Shown in pieces: positions 53,363 to 63,224 of a stretch of DNA of 64,000 bases. The notes under the pieces were generated by a model that saw nothing but the letters and a program-made list of their open reading frames with translations, ran no database searches and was not told the origin of the DNA. Position 1 is the stretch's first letter, and every line of letters begins with the position of its first letter. The stretch is from an uncultured Opitutales bacterium (lineage in GTDB: Bacteria; Verrucomicrobiota; Verrucomicrobiia; Opitutales; Intestinicryptomonadaceae). The stretch spans positions 1 to 64,000 of the forward strand of contig CALXLK010000007.1 of NCBI GenBank assembly GCA_944389175.1, in the 5' to 3' direction. The position numbers and the translations under genes are program-made.

Positions 53363-53911
53363 CTAATTTGCCTTCACGTTGCTGTCGGGCGGCTCTATTT
53401 TTGCTATTGCCGGGTATTCGCGAATGAGCAGCTCCCGCCAAAGATCTTCCGGGGGGACGTCAAATATTATATTCATGTCTACGTTCGACAAGAACCAGTA
53501 GCCTGCGTTGATCTCGTCGCGCAACTGCTGGCGGCTCCAGCCCGTATAGCCCAAAAAGGCCATTGGCTTGCATTCAAAACGTCCCCTTATAATTTGCAGA
53601 AGCCTTTGCGGCGATACTCCGAAATGGAACTTGCCAACTTCGGCCTCTCCCATGCAAAAGGCGCCCAGTTTCAGCTCTGTGATGCCGACGGGGCCGCCTT
53701 CATAGACTTCCACCGCGCCGAGATCGGGATCTGTGACGGCGTCGGAGAATTCGGATATGCACTTGTCAAGCGGCCTATTTATTATGACGCCGTACGACGT
53801 TTCGGGCCCGTCCTCTACCAGAAAAACCACCGTGCTTTTAAATTCGTAGGCGGTGGATGCGGGAGAGGAGACCAGAAAGTTCCACGAAAGATCGCTGTGA
53901 AAAGTTCTCAT
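53363..53911 (-). CDS. YqgE/AlgH-family protein (DUF179)
   Basis: The 182-residue protein has the DUF179 pattern: WNFLVSSPA, VVFLVEDGPETSYGVIINRP, YEGGPVG and FLGYTGWSRQQLRDEINAGYW. The biochemical role of AlgH proteins is not settled. Its start overlaps the end of the dCMP deaminase gene by 4 bases, so the two are coupled. Confidence 0.93.
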   Translation of the reverse strand: MRTFHSDLSWNFLVSSPASTAYEFKSTVVFLVEDGPETSYGVIINRPLDKCISEFSDAVTDPDLGAVEVYEGGPVGITELKLGAFCMGEAEVGKFHFGVSPQRLLQIIRGRFECKPMAFLGYTGWSRQQLRDEINAGYWFLSNVDMNIIFDVPPEDLWRELLIREYPAIAKIEPPDSNVKAN

Positions 53912-54378
53912 GCCTTAAGCTGGACTATTTCCACCCCGGCTTCGGCGGCGAGGCTTGCAACAAGCTCGTCATTGTTGTAGTCGTGCAGAAATTTTATGGT
54001 TCTAATGCCCGAGGATATGAGCAGCTTTGCGCAGTTTATGCAGGGGTAGTGCGTGATGTAGGCAATGCCCCCGTTTAGAGACACGCCGCGCCGCGCCGCG
54101 TCGGCGATTGCGTTTTGCTCGGCGTGCACTGTCGCCATTTCATGGCCGTCCCGCACCTGGGAGCAATGGGGCGCGCCGGGCAGATAGCCGTTGTACCCTG
54201 CGGCAATTATGCGGTTTTTGTGTTCGCCCCCGCTTACAATGACGCAGCCTACGTTTAGGCGCGAGCAAGTTGAGCGCGAGGCTATCAATATCGCCGCGCT
54301 GATAAAATACTGGTCCCAAGTCGGCCTTTGTCCCTTCCACGAGCCGACGAGGGCGTCTATATCGCCTATTATATTCAT
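53908..54378 (-). CDS. Deoxycytidylate (dCMP) deaminase, ComEB-like
   Basis: The 156-residue protein has the zinc motifs HAEQNAI (His and the catalytic Glu) and PCINCAKLL (two Cys), with NVGCVIV and AAGYNGYLPG of the dCMP deaminase family. It converts dCMP to dUMP, the substrate for thymidylate synthesis. It follows the haemolysin III gene by 4 bases and overlaps AlgH. Confidence 0.93.
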   Translation of the reverse strand: MNIIGDIDALVGSWKGQRPTWDQYFISAAILIASRSTCSRLNVGCVIVSGGEHKNRIIAAGYNGYLPGAPHCSQVRDGHEMATVHAEQNAIADAARRGVSLNGGIAYITHYPCINCAKLLISSGIRTIKFLHDYNNDELVASLAAEAGVEIVQLKA

Positions 54379-54382
54379 AAGC

Positions 54383-55042
54383 CTATACGTTTACCACGCA
54401 AGAAAAGAGCACCGCAAAGAAATGCATTACCGTGCCCATTAGCACGAACAGATGCCAAATAGCATGCGAGTATGCCCAGTTTTTCTTCATGTAGAATATT
54501 ACGCCGAAAGAGTAGAATGCGCCTCCCAGGGCCAAGAAGACAATCGCGGTTGTGGAAATTACCGAAAAGAGCGTTCCAGATATGAAAATAATCAGCCAGC
54601 CCATCGCCAGATACAAGCCGATGGACCACAGCTTCGTTCCCGAGGGATTCGCAAAAATCTTCAGTGCCGTGCCGACGAGCGCAAGCCCCCAAATTATTCC
54701 AAACACCCACCACGCCAGGCTCGAGCGCATTGGCACCAGCAAAAAGGGCGTGTAACTGCCTGCTATCAGGTAATAGATTGCTATGTGGTCGAGCTTTTTC
54801 AGAAAGGCCTTCCAGCGCTGAGACGAGCGCGGGACTGCGTGGTAGACCGACGAGGCTGTGTAAACGCCGAGCATCGACGCCCCGAATATGGCGCACGAGA
54901 CTATCGACCACGCGTCGGCCTCGAACGATGCTATGGTTACAAGCACGCTTATGGCGCACACGCTAAAAAGCATGCCCATGACATGCGTGAGCGTGTTGCA
55001 TATCTCCTCGCCCCGCGTATATGCCCTGTATGTTTTTACCAT
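54383..55042 (-). CDS. Haemolysin III / PAQR-family membrane protein (YqfA-like)
   Basis: From ATG 55042 the product has 219 residues and about seven membrane helices. GGAGG precedes that ATG but very closely; an upstream TTG at 55078 is possible. Family features are SSVYHAVP, LDHIAIYYLIAGSYTPF and the final HAIWHLFVLMG, giving the conserved Ser/His/Asp metal site of the PAQR fold. The physiological function in bacteria is unclear. First gene of the cluster with dCMP deaminase and AlgH. Confidence 0.9.
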   Translation of the reverse strand: MVKTYRAYTRGEEICNTLTHVMGMLFSVCAISVLVTIASFEADAWSIVSCAIFGASMLGVYTASSVYHAVPRSSQRWKAFLKKLDHIAIYYLIAGSYTPFLLVPMRSSLAWWVFGIIWGLALVGTALKIFANPSGTKLWSIGLYLAMGWLIIFISGTLFSVISTTAIVFLALGGAFYSFGVIFYMKKNWAYSHAIWHLFVLMGTVMHFFAVLFSCVVNV

Positions 55043-55085
55043 GCCTCCAGAGTAAATGCCGGGAAAAGGCGATGGCAACCTTTTT

Positions 55086-55481
55086 TTATTTTCCCAGGGG
55101 AAATTCTTTTTTGAGCTTTTTTAGAAGCTTTGCCAGTTCGGCCCTGCCCGAGCACGCCTTTATGAGCGCCTCTACATGCTCCCTTATGTCGCCCTCGATT
55201 GCAAAGGCTTTCGCCGGCCTTTCATTTACAAATATTACGCGGTCCGCCGGATTTTTATCCCCGCCTATGAGCTCGTCCCTCGAGACGTTAAAAAGACGCG
55301 CAAGCTTCGAGATGGAAGCGCCTTCCCTCGGCAGCCGTCCGCGTTTCCACGTGCTAAGCGTGCTCACGGGCACCTCTGTGGCCTCCGATATTTCCTTTAG
55401 CGTCAATCGATTTATAAACATTAGGCGGCGAAAGTTTTCTGCAAATCGCCTATTCGAGTATAGTTTCATGTCTTTTTTCAT
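55086..55481 (-). CDS. XRE-family HTH transcriptional regulator
   Basis: A 131-residue protein with an XRE-type HTH (about 14-72: NRLTLKEISEATEVPVSTLS and SKLARLFNVSRDELI). The C-terminal half (KAFAIEGDIREHVEALIKAC) is helical and may form dimers. It is a single gene, divergent from the small HTH-like gene at 55624. Target unknown. Confidence 0.85.
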   Translation of the reverse strand: MKKDMKLYSNRRFAENFRRLMFINRLTLKEISEATEVPVSTLSTWKRGRLPREGASISKLARLFNVSRDELIGGDKNPADRVIFVNERPAKAFAIEGDIREHVEALIKACSGRAELAKLLKKLKKEFPLGK

Positions 55482-55623
55482 GGGCGGTGGATATGTAGAA
55501 TAATTCTACTTTATAGTTGACAAATTAAAAATAATATTATTTAACCTTGCGGTAGTTTATTGTAAGAATAAACGCTAAAACATCAATGCAAATATAAATA
55601 AAACTTAAAATAAATTTTATAAA

Positions 55624-56031
55624 ATGAAAAAGAGCGACAAATATTTTGAAGCGGACGACAAAGAATTGGGATATTTCTCAAATCTTTTACCCAAAGACCA
55701 GCAATGGTTTAGCCCGAAGGAGATTGGCGCAATTATCGGCCGGTCAGACCAGTACGTGCGCAATACTTTTTACAGCGGCAAGATATTCGGGCACCTGTCC
55801 AACGGCGGAGTCCGCAAAGGCGACGAGAAGAAGACGTATTTGCGCGTCCACCGCAATGCGATAGCCCTGTATCTTGCCCAGTCGGCAAATTATTCGACAG
55901 ACGACATAGTCGAAACCGTCGTGCAGATAATCGGCCGCCTTTCCGATTATAACATAATGAGGGTATCAAATGCCATAAAAGACATTCTAAACGGCGTTCA
56001 GCCCAAAATTTGGCACCGCCAGCAGCGTTAG
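55624..56031 (+). CDS. Small DNA-binding-like protein
   Basis: A 135-residue protein. The middle section WFSPKEIGAIIGRSDQYVRN reads as a helix-turn-helix (about 28-50), and the later HRNAIALYLAQSANYSTDDI is helical. No named family recognised. It is divergent from the XRE regulator and could be controlled by it. The 250 bases between it and fabG hold nothing obvious. Confidence 0.6.
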   Translation: MKKSDKYFEADDKELGYFSNLLPKDQQWFSPKEIGAIIGRSDQYVRNTFYSGKIFGHLSNGGVRKGDEKKTYLRVHRNAIALYLAQSANYSTDDIVETVVQIIGRLSDYNIMRVSNAIKDILNGVQPKIWHRQQR

Positions 56032-56278
56032 GCCGTTGTCGGCGGCGCCCAAATCGGAAATTCGAGCGTGAGCCAACGTTAGAGACTGTGTAAGGCGAGG
56101 CTTGGCGAAAGAGGGCCAGAATCCCCGGAAAATCGCAGCAGACCAGCTCGTAAAAGGCGGCGCTGACGTTCTCCACACAATTGGCGGCGGCGAGGCCAAT
56201 ACGGCCGTGGCAGATCCGGCATTGCCGGGTAAAATAAGGCTTTAATTATTTTTTTTATCTGTCATAAAGGGTGGCACT

Positions 56279-57025
56279 ATGGAACTTACATACACAAACA
56301 AGACGGCTCTGGTCAGCGGAGCGGGCAGGGGTATCGGCAGGGAGATTGCCATGGGGTTGGCCAAGGCCGGCTGCACGGTGATATGCTCGAGCCGAAATCC
56401 GTCCTCCTGCGGGGCGGTGGCCGACGAGATAAACGCTTCGGGCGGCAAGGCTCTTTCAATTCCTTTCGACGTTTCAAAGCCCGAGGAAATCAGGGCCGCG
56501 TGCGTTGAAATGCTCAAGCAATTCGACTCGATAGACATTCTCGTCAACAACGCCGGCATTACCCGCGACAACCTCATGATGCGCATGTCCGACGATGATT
56601 GGCAGAGCGTTATAGCCACAAATCTCTCTTCGGCCTTTTATCTTACCCGCGGATTGCTGCGCCCGATGATGGGCAAGCGTTGGGGCAGAATTATAAACAT
56701 ATCTTCCCTCACCGGCCAGGCGGGAAACGCGGGGCAGGTCAATTACGCGGCGGCGAAGGCGGGCATGATAGGCCTTACAAAGTCGCTGGCAAAAGAAGTT
56801 GCATCTCGCAATATTACCGTCAATGCCGTGGCTCCGGGGTTTATTGAAACAGACATGACATCGGTTTTGCCCAAGACTGTCGTCGATGCGGTTGTGCCAC
56901 TTATTCCCATGAAAAAGATGGGAAAGACCCAAGACATAGCCGCCGCATGCCTGTTCTTGGCAAGCGACCAGGCCTGCTACATCACGGGGCAGGTTATAGG
57001 AGTTAACGGCGGCCTATACATGTAG
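56279..57025 (+). CDS. fabG: 3-oxoacyl-[acyl-carrier-protein] reductase
   Basis: The 248-residue SDR protein has SGAGRGIGREIA for NADPH binding, NNAGITRDNLMMRM, SSLTGQAGNAGQVNYAAAK with the catalytic Ser, Tyr and Lys, and the FabG end SDQACYITGQVIGVNGGLYM. AAAGGGTGG lies 6-8 bases before the ATG. It catalyses the first reduction in fatty-acid elongation. It is not beside other fab genes; the MECR-like reductase at 59345 may work with it. Confidence 0.93.
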   Translation: MELTYTNKTALVSGAGRGIGREIAMGLAKAGCTVICSSRNPSSCGAVADEINASGGKALSIPFDVSKPEEIRAACVEMLKQFDSIDILVNNAGITRDNLMMRMSDDDWQSVIATNLSSAFYLTRGLLRPMMGKRWGRIINISSLTGQAGNAGQVNYAAAKAGMIGLTKSLAKEVASRNITVNAVAPGFIETDMTSVLPKTVVDAVVPLIPMKKMGKTQDIAAACLFLASDQACYITGQVIGVNGGLYM

Positions 57026-57060
57026 GCTTAACGGCCGCAGGCAAAACTTTTAGTTGCAGT

Positions 57061-57092
57061 CCCGCGTTCGCGCGGGATTTTCTGTTTTTTTT
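57061..57092 (+). terminator. Rho-independent terminator after fabG
   Basis: CCCGCG-ttcg-CGCGGG (57061-57076) is a stable stem with a TTCG tetraloop, followed by T-rich sequence ending in eight T residues. Confidence 0.9.
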
Positions 57093-57575
57093 GCTTTATA
57101 ATTGCGCCCGCTGGCGCCTTATTTTGGCGCTGCATGCCGGGAAAATTAGCCGTTTGAAACAATGTAGCCAATTCCCGCGCAAACATTGGGGGAAGCGGCC
57201 CGTGCCGTTGGGCTTGCGGGGTGCGTTTGCGCTGAATTTCTTTATGCGCTAAACTGCCGAATTGAAGCCAAAGCTTCTTTTTGCGGGGCGCGCGAAAGTG
57301 AAGCTATAAAAATTCTTGAGAAATCGGGTGCCTTGGCAACGCCTATACCCATTGCATTGAATACTGCGCAAATGAAGCTGCGCAGTATTCACGCGCAGCG
57401 CATGGTTGTTCGCTTTGGGAATAGGCGTAATTGCGTTCTCTAAAAAAAAGTTTACTGTGCCCAGTTACCTTGGGGTTGCCAATCGCATGAAAATACTTCA
57501 CTGTGTGCCTTCGCCTTGACAATCTGACATTTTCGACAACGCCAAGAAAGAACGGTAATTGCCTATTCGGCTAAG
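57093..57575. other. Intergenic region between fabG and the HtrA gene
   Basis: About 480 bases. An 85-codon frame at 57186-57443 on the + strand has no recognisable pattern and no ribosome binding site and is not accepted. Nothing else seen. Confidence 0.4.
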
Positions 57576-58928
57576 TTACTGTCCCAAATTTAGTATGTGG
57601 TAGTTTATCGTGCGGTAGAGCAGGGTCTTGACAAGCACTTTCTGCTTGGTTCCCTTCAATTTTTTATATTCGTCTTCAACGTCGGCGCAGGTGTTTATTT
57701 TGCGCTTTCCTATCGCCAAGATTATTTCGCCGCCGGATATTCCCGCGAGGGCAAACGGATAGCCTGCCCTCACGTCCGACACAATGGCCGAGGAGTCGCA
57801 CGAGAGCTTTTTTTCGCGCCTTAGGGCTTTCGTTATCTGGGTAATTTCGGCGCCCCAATCGGCCAATGCGTACTTGCGGCCTATACGGCTTTCCAGAAGT
57901 TCCGTCTTTACCGATTTTCGGAAAATATTTCCGCCTCTGAGAATCTCGAACTCGACCGGCGCCCCTATTGGCTTCTGCGATATTTTATGCATTATTGCAG
58001 GCAGCTGTTCCGGGTAGCGGCCGTCGACACTCTCCCCATCGATTTTGACAATTAAGTCTCCGGAGGCTATGCCTGCAAGATCCGCCGGAGAACCCCTGTC
58101 AACGCTCTTTATCAGCGCCCCGCGGGCCGAAGTTACGGAGGCCGACTCTTTTATGTCCTGTGCCGGCGTAAGCGATATTCCGGTGTAGGCGCGCTCTATC
58201 TTTGCGTCGCTTTTTAGCCTTTGGACCACGTCTTTTACCACGTTCGACGGAACCGCAAATCCGAGGTTGTTAGACATGATTGCCGCGCGCGTATTTATGC
58301 CTATTACTCTGCCGTCTGGCAGCGCCAGCGGGCCGCCGCTGTTGCCCGGATTTATTGCGGCGTCGGTTTGCAGCCACGTGTTAAAAAGCCCAGTTTCGTA
58401 GCCGTTGTCGTCTATCTCGCCGTCGAAATAGCGCTTGTTGTTTGAAATTATGCCGCGGGTGACAGTGCGCGCGCAACCAAAGGGAGTCCCGACGGCATAG
58501 ACTTCGTCGGGGCTCTTTACGGCGTCGCTGTCGCCAAAATGCGCCCACTGCAGGGATATTCCGCGGTTTTTTAGCTCTTCGACATCCACCTTGATAAGGG
58601 CGATGTCGGTCCAATGGTCCCAGCCTATTAGTTTGGCCTCGGCGCGCTCGAGGCACGGCAGGGTGACGATTATCTTTTCAGCGTAGATATTTACCACGTG
58701 CGCGTTGGTTACTATGTAGCCGTCGGGCGAGATTATTACCCCGGAGCCCACCGTGTTGCCGCCCGAGGCCTCCGACGCCCCGCGCGGCGCCTCCCAGACG
58801 TCGATTTTGACGACGCTTTGCATCAGGTTGTCAAACCCGGTCTTGTAGTTCGTCCCGGTGCAGGCCCACAGCGTTAAAACGGCCGCCGCAATGCATGCAA
58901 ATGTGCGCAACAGGGGCATGTTAAACAT
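57576..58928 (-). CDS. HtrA/DegP-type serine protease lipoprotein
   Basis: The 450-residue protein has a lipobox-like LTLWAC (Cys23), a trypsin-type domain with His77 in TNAHVVN, Asp108 in TDIALIKV and Ser197 in GNSGGPL, and then a PDZ domain (about 260-345) plus a second PDZ-like stretch (about 365-435). It should act in the periplasm on misfolded proteins, tethered to a membrane. The start ATG at 58928 overlaps queF by 8 bases; a second ATG is at 58919. Last gene of a four-gene operon. Confidence 0.9.
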   Translation of the reverse strand: MFNMPLLRTFACIAAAVLTLWACTGTNYKTGFDNLMQSVVKIDVWEAPRGASEASGGNTVGSGVIISPDGYIVTNAHVVNIYAEKIIVTLPCLERAEAKLIGWDHWTDIALIKVDVEELKNRGISLQWAHFGDSDAVKSPDEVYAVGTPFGCARTVTRGIISNNKRYFDGEIDDNGYETGLFNTWLQTDAAINPGNSGGPLALPDGRVIGINTRAAIMSNNLGFAVPSNVVKDVVQRLKSDAKIERAYTGISLTPAQDIKESASVTSARGALIKSVDRGSPADLAGIASGDLIVKIDGESVDGRYPEQLPAIMHKISQKPIGAPVEFEILRGGNIFRKSVKTELLESRIGRKYALADWGAEITQITKALRREKKLSCDSSAIVSDVRAGYPFALAGISGGEIILAIGKRKINTCADVEDEYKKLKGTKQKVLVKTLLYRTINYHILNLGQ

Positions 58929-59343
58929 GTTCGGGCCTGGTGCCCTTTTGTGCCGTCACCTTTATTCCTATTCCGCCGCGCACGTTGAAGTCGCCCTCGA
59001 CTTTGCACCAGACGGGATCGAGCGCCTTGACAAGGTCGTCTAAAATCACGTTTGTGACGTGCTCGTGAAAGCAACCCTGGTTCCTAAACGACCACAAGTA
59101 CAATTTCAACGACTTGCTCTCCACTATCTTTTTGTCGGGCACGTACGAAATTTTTATCCGCGCAAAGTCGGGCTGTCCCGTCACGGGGCACAGACACGTA
59201 AATTCATCAGTGTAGAGCTCGACTAGATAGGCGTTGTCCGTCTTGTTCGGAAACACCTCCAGTTGTTTTGAAGGCTTGGCCTTGCCTTTGCGGCCTCCGC
59301 CAAGCAGCGTCAGTTCTTTTGTGTCTTTTGGCTGTGTGTTCAT
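58921..59343 (-). CDS. queF: NADPH-dependent 7-cyano-7-deazaguanine reductase (preQ1 synthase)
   Basis: The 140-residue protein is the short, unimodular QueF form. [14 protein letters not shown] contains the nucleophile Cys52 and Asp59; [20 protein letters not shown] is the second signature. It reduces preQ0 to preQ1 for queuosine in tRNA. It lies one base after the MECR-like gene and overlaps the protease gene. Confidence 0.95.
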   Translation of the reverse strand: MNTQPKDTKELTLLGGGRKGKAKPSKQLEVFPNKTDNAYLVELYTDEFTCLCPVTGQPDFARIKISYVPDKKIVESKSLKLYLWSFRNQGCFHEHVTNVILDDLVKALDPVWCKVEGDFNVRGGIGIKVTAQKGTRPEHV

Positions 59344-59344
59344 G

Positions 59345-60325
59345 CTAGAATTCCAAAACTACTTTGCCGTTGCGCGAGTTTTGGCATGCGCGCTCGAGCG
59401 CCTTTGATATGTCCTGAAGCTTGAAGCGCGAATCGACAGGCGCCTTGAGCGTTCCGTCGGCAATCATGCCAAAGACCTTTGCGTAAACGGCGTCCGATTC
59501 CTCTTTCGTGTGCGTTCTGCGCCAATCGTCCCACCAGAACCCCCTCAGGCGCAGGTCGTTAAAAATAAGAAAGCGCGTCGGGAAGCGCACCGGCGTTGAA
59601 ACCATCGCCCCGACTGTCACGATTGTCGCCGATTTCCCCATCGCTTTTATCATGTTTGAGACGCTCTCGCCGCCGATTTGATTGAGCCCCATTTTCAGCT
59701 TGCCGCCCGTTAGCTCTTTGACTTTTTTTGCGTCAAACTGCGCCTCGTCGACAACTTCGTCGGCTCCGTATTTCTCGAGCATGGACCTCTTTGCCTCGGC
59801 GTTTCTGACCATGTTTAGAGTCTTTATTCCCCTGGCGTGGCACATCTGAATTAGAAAGAGGCCAAGAGCGCTGTTTGAGCCGTTTTGTATAAACCAGTCG
59901 CCCGGATTGAGCTTCTCAAACAGATCGAGCACGCAAAGGGCTGTTGGCGGATTTACGAAGGCCATGGCCGCCATGTCGAGGTCTATTCCGCGCGGGACGA
60001 CTGTCAGCTTGCTAGCCTCGGCCACTTGATATTGCTGCCATGCGCCCGCCTCCGCCGACAGCCTCACGCAATCGCCAACTTTTAGGCACGAGCCTTTCCC
60101 CGCAGCGACGACCTCACCCACGCCCTCTCGGCCGGCAACAGCCGGCAATGTTTTAAGCGTTCCGTACGAGCCGCCAATCATTCCCAAGTCGGACGGGTTT
60201 ATCACCGCTCGCAGAAACTTTATCAAGACCTGCCCATCGCCCGGATCGGGGACGTCCAAGGTTTGAGCCCTGACTACTTCCGTAGGTTTTCCGTATTGAT
60301 TGTATACTGCAGCTATCGACTTCAT
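59345..60325 (-). CDS. Medium-chain reductase, MECR/Etr1-like 2-enoyl-thioester reductase
   Basis: A 326-residue MDR-family protein. The segments [33 protein letters not shown] and [20 protein letters not shown] match mitochondrial enoyl-ACP reductases (MECR/Etr1) better than generic quinone oxidoreductases. No structural zinc cysteines are seen. It may perform the last step of fatty-acid elongation in place of FabI, fitting the nearby fabG, but other substrates are possible. It follows the lipoprotein gene by 3 bases. Confidence 0.75.
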   Translation of the reverse strand: MKSIAAVYNQYGKPTEVVRAQTLDVPDPGDGQVLIKFLRAVINPSDLGMIGGSYGTLKTLPAVAGREGVGEVVAAGKGSCLKVGDCVRLSAEAGAWQQYQVAEASKLTVVPRGIDLDMAAMAFVNPPTALCVLDLFEKLNPGDWFIQNGSNSALGLFLIQMCHARGIKTLNMVRNAEAKRSMLEKYGADEVVDEAQFDAKKVKELTGGKLKMGLNQIGGESVSNMIKAMGKSATIVTVGAMVSTPVRFPTRFLIFNDLRLRGFWWDDWRRTHTKEESDAVYAKVFGMIADGTLKAPVDSRFKLQDISKALERACQNSRNGKVVLEF

Positions 60326-60328
60326 ATA

Positions 60329-61159
60329 CTATTTCTCCAGAGACTTTTTCGACCTCTCTTCGATAGCCTTGTCGAAGGCCTTGTTTATGTCTGAAATTGT
60401 TTCGAGCTTTTGTTCTTGGGCTATCTGCTGCTTTGTGGGCTCCACGGGCACAGCACCCTCTGGGCGACCGGCATTGGCCTTTTGGCGCGCCCTCTCCACG
60501 GCGTTTTTATAGGCCTGTTGGCGCTTCTTTTCAAGCTCGGCTTTCAATTCCTGCTGCTGCTGGTTCTTTTGCTTGATTTCTTCGTCGGTCACTTTCGAAG
60601 AGCTAAACAGCGACGATATCGGATGCGGGTTTAGTTCCGGCGGAAAGTATTCGAGCGCCCACGTAACCTGGTTCTTCAACATCGCGGTGGTGATGTTGTT
60701 TGCCTTTGTCTGAATGGGCGAGAATCCGCGCCAGCCCCATCTATCGTCGCCCTTTAAGAAGGCCTGTATTTCAAGCGTCGCGCAGTACTGGTCTATGCCA
60801 AACGGCGTCGGGTTGTAGCCGCCGTTTTGCATAATGGCAAAATTGGTCATCTCCGCGACTTCGTCAGTCGATTCTATTGAAACACTCCAGACGGGCACAA
60901 ATATCATTTGCGCCTGGCTCTTATCCGAGACTCTCTTGTAGCCCTTGTTTTCGAGATTCGACGATATCTCTGCGACTATAACATCGTCGCACTCCTTGGC
61001 GTTTGGAACTCTGTCAAAGAGTTGGCCGCCGTTTTTGGGGGCTTCCACGTAGAAAGTCTTCAGCCCTTCGAAGCTTACGTCGTCGCGCTGTATTTGCGGT
61101 ATGTTGCACGCAGCAAGCATCGCCGCTGCGGCGGCTACTAAAAACAATACTTTTTTCAT
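60329..61159 (-). CDS. DUF4136-like lipoprotein
   Basis: The 276-residue protein has a lipobox signal (MLAACNIPQ). The region to about 185 resembles DUF4136 lipoproteins (SFEGLKTFYVEAP, VAEISSNLENKGYKRVSDKS). The C-terminal third is a charged Gln/Lys/Ala-rich helix (about 195-276), unusual for the family. First gene of the operon with MECR-like, queF and htrA. Function unknown. Confidence 0.7.
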   Translation of the reverse strand: MKKVLFLVAAAAAMLAACNIPQIQRDDVSFEGLKTFYVEAPKNGGQLFDRVPNAKECDDVIVAEISSNLENKGYKRVSDKSQAQMIFVPVWSVSIESTDEVAEMTNFAIMQNGGYNPTPFGIDQYCATLEIQAFLKGDDRWGWRGFSPIQTKANNITTAMLKNQVTWALEYFPPELNPHPISSLFSSSKVTDEEIKQKNQQQQELKAELEKKRQQAYKNAVERARQKANAGRPEGAVPVEPTKQQIAQEQKLETISDINKAFDKAIEERSKKSLEK

Positions 61160-61790
61160 ACTATCCTGCTTATATTTATCGGCGGTATTTTCAACACAAA
61201 AACCAATAAAGAATTCGGAATTTTTTCCCGCATATGTTGCGGCTTTTTTTGTTCGCCCGACAGATTGCGTTAGAAATTCCGAAATTTATTTCATAATTCT
61301 ATCCTTTTCTGTTTGGATAGCGCCTATTATGAACGGGAATCGGCATTTATGCCCCGATTTTTTCTTTTTTTCTCTCTCTACCAAAAAGGCACACAAAGAA
61401 AAGAAAGCCCGCATGCGTTCTTCCTACGCCTTCTTCTCTATCTTTCTCTTTCTTCTGCACGCTCTTTCGCACGCGCGCGAATATGTATAGAATATATTCT
61501 ATGCTTATTCTCTGATGTCTTTTCCCCTTTTTCCCCCTCCCTACACACAGCAAAAAAGCAAATAAACAAACACACATAATGAGTTCATGCCCCAACAACA
61601 GAGATTTCCCCTTGCAGAAACGATATATCCCATGTGATTTGAGATTCTCTTGGTGGCCTTTTCTCTTATCTTTCCCGCTCTAGACGCAGATTGGTTTCGG
61701 CGCGCTTGGAATATGCCGAAGGTTGCTTCGGCGCGTTTTGCGGGAGTTTTTTGTGTTGAAATATTTTTGCCGCATAGCATTATCTGGGGC
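61160..61790. other. Divergent intergenic region before cysE
   Basis: About 630 bases with T-rich low-complexity stretches and no gene. A perfect 16-base palindrome ATAGAATATATTCTAT at 61487-61502 is the only structure seen and might be an operator. Confidence 0.45.
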
Positions 61791-62576
61791 ATGTTAAAAA
61801 TTAACGTCGAAGATATATGGGCGGGGGCGCTGAAAGAAGCAGAATCGGCCGCCAGAAATGAGCCGGTAATGTCGGCTATAATGGAGGAGGTTTTTCTCTC
61901 AAGAGACAATATCTTCGATGCAATTTGTTTTAGAATCGCGGCAAAATTGGAATCGCGCTCGCGCCAGAACCTGCATCTCTACAAGGCATTTTGCGACGCG
62001 TTCGAGTCGGATGAAAGCATTAGGGAAAATGTGCTAAAGGATATCATGGCAGTCCGCGAACGCGATCCTGCATGCGTTTATTGCATTGCCCCAATACTCT
62101 ACTTCAAGGGGTTCCACGCAATAACCACACACAGGGTTTCCCACTGGCTTTGGGGCAGGGGCAAAATACACTCGGCTCTCTATCTGCAGAGCTTGGCAAG
62201 CGATGTTTTTGCTGTCGATATACATCCGGCGGCGCGCTTTGGCGGCGGAATACTTCTTGACCATGCCACGTCGTTTGTCGCCGGCGAGACGAGCGTCGTC
62301 GAGGACAACGTTTCGATTCTCCACGAGGTTACCCTCGGGGGCACCGGCAACGAGGTCGGCGACCGCCATCCGAAGGTCCGTTCGGGCGTGCTAATCGGCG
62401 CAGGCGCAAAACTCATCGGCAATATAATAATCGGCGAGAATGCAAAAATCGGCGCAGGCAGCGTAGTCTTAGACAATGTTCCCGCGCACACGACTGTCGC
62501 GGGCGTCCCCGCGCGCGTCGTCTCGTGCGCATGCGACGAAGAGCCTGCGCTTTGCATGAATCAAAAACTCAACTAA
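61791..62576 (+). CDS. cysE: Serine O-acetyltransferase
   Basis: From the ATG at 61791 the product has 261 residues; an in-frame extension to 61650 lacks protein-like sequence. The N-terminal helical SATase domain (about 1-135, with DPACVYCIAPILYFKGFHAI) is followed by the left-handed beta helix with hexapeptide repeats (GGGILLDHATSFVAGETSVV, then VSILHEVTLGGTGNEVGDRH). His residues of the active site are present. It makes O-acetylserine for cysteine synthesis. GGGG precedes the ATG. No cysK neighbour. Confidence 0.93.
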   Translation: MLKINVEDIWAGALKEAESAARNEPVMSAIMEEVFLSRDNIFDAICFRIAAKLESRSRQNLHLYKAFCDAFESDESIRENVLKDIMAVRERDPACVYCIAPILYFKGFHAITTHRVSHWLWGRGKIHSALYLQSLASDVFAVDIHPAARFGGGILLDHATSFVAGETSVVEDNVSILHEVTLGGTGNEVGDRHPKVRSGVLIGAGAKLIGNIIIGENAKIGAGSVVLDNVPAHTTVAGVPARVVSCACDEEPALCMNQKLN

Positions 62577-63224
62577 AGCCCCGTGTTGCCGTCTTTCCCT
62601 TTTTGGGGGAGGGCGGCGTCCCGTATTCTTTTTATGTGTTTTGGGATAAAAAGTGCGTTCCTTGCCGTTTTTTATCTTATGAGCCGAACGTCTGCTGTAT
62701 TGCTTGGACTGAAATGATTTTTACTCCGCGTGGCGGAGCTGCTATGGAACACGCAGAGATACCGCACTGTTGAGGTGCGCTTCCCTTTGGCATATAGCGC
62801 GTCGAAACAAATCATTGTCTTGTTCTGACTGTCCTGCGCCTGCGCGATATTTCCACTTCGTGGACGGAAAATTTCCTTCTGGAAACTTTTTTCACCTTTT
62901 CACCTATCTTTTTTTCCCCCACGCATTCTCTACAAAAGATAATTTTTGGCAATGGCAACGATTGGTAAAAAACGTTTCCCTGCCGTCTCTTTGGTTCCGT
63001 GCGCGTCTGAATCTATTTTCATGCGTGAGCTTCTTCTATTTGCTGGAGCGGAATGGGGTTAAGTTTTTGAAAAACATCCGCTTATTTTAGCTTGTTTCTG
63101 TCTCGTTTTCGATGACAAGCTGCAACACATTTCAGCAACAGCTCCCGTCCGCCTGACTCCGGAGTATCCGTTCAACAAAAAAAGCGCAACTCTTTCAATT
63201 TTTGAGCGCGCCCGCCGGTCATTC
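62577..63224. other. Intergenic region between cysE and the last gene
   Basis: About 650 bases, no gene seen. It contains a probable - strand terminator at 63174-63210. Confidence 0.4.
63174..63210 (-). terminator. Probable terminator of the alpha-solenoid-like gene
   Basis: On the - strand GCGC and CTC pair with GAG and GCGC (63206-63209 with 63184-63187) around an A/T-rich loop, followed by a T run (A run at 63176-63183 on the + strand). It lies 15 bases after the stop at 63225. Confidence 0.5.
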
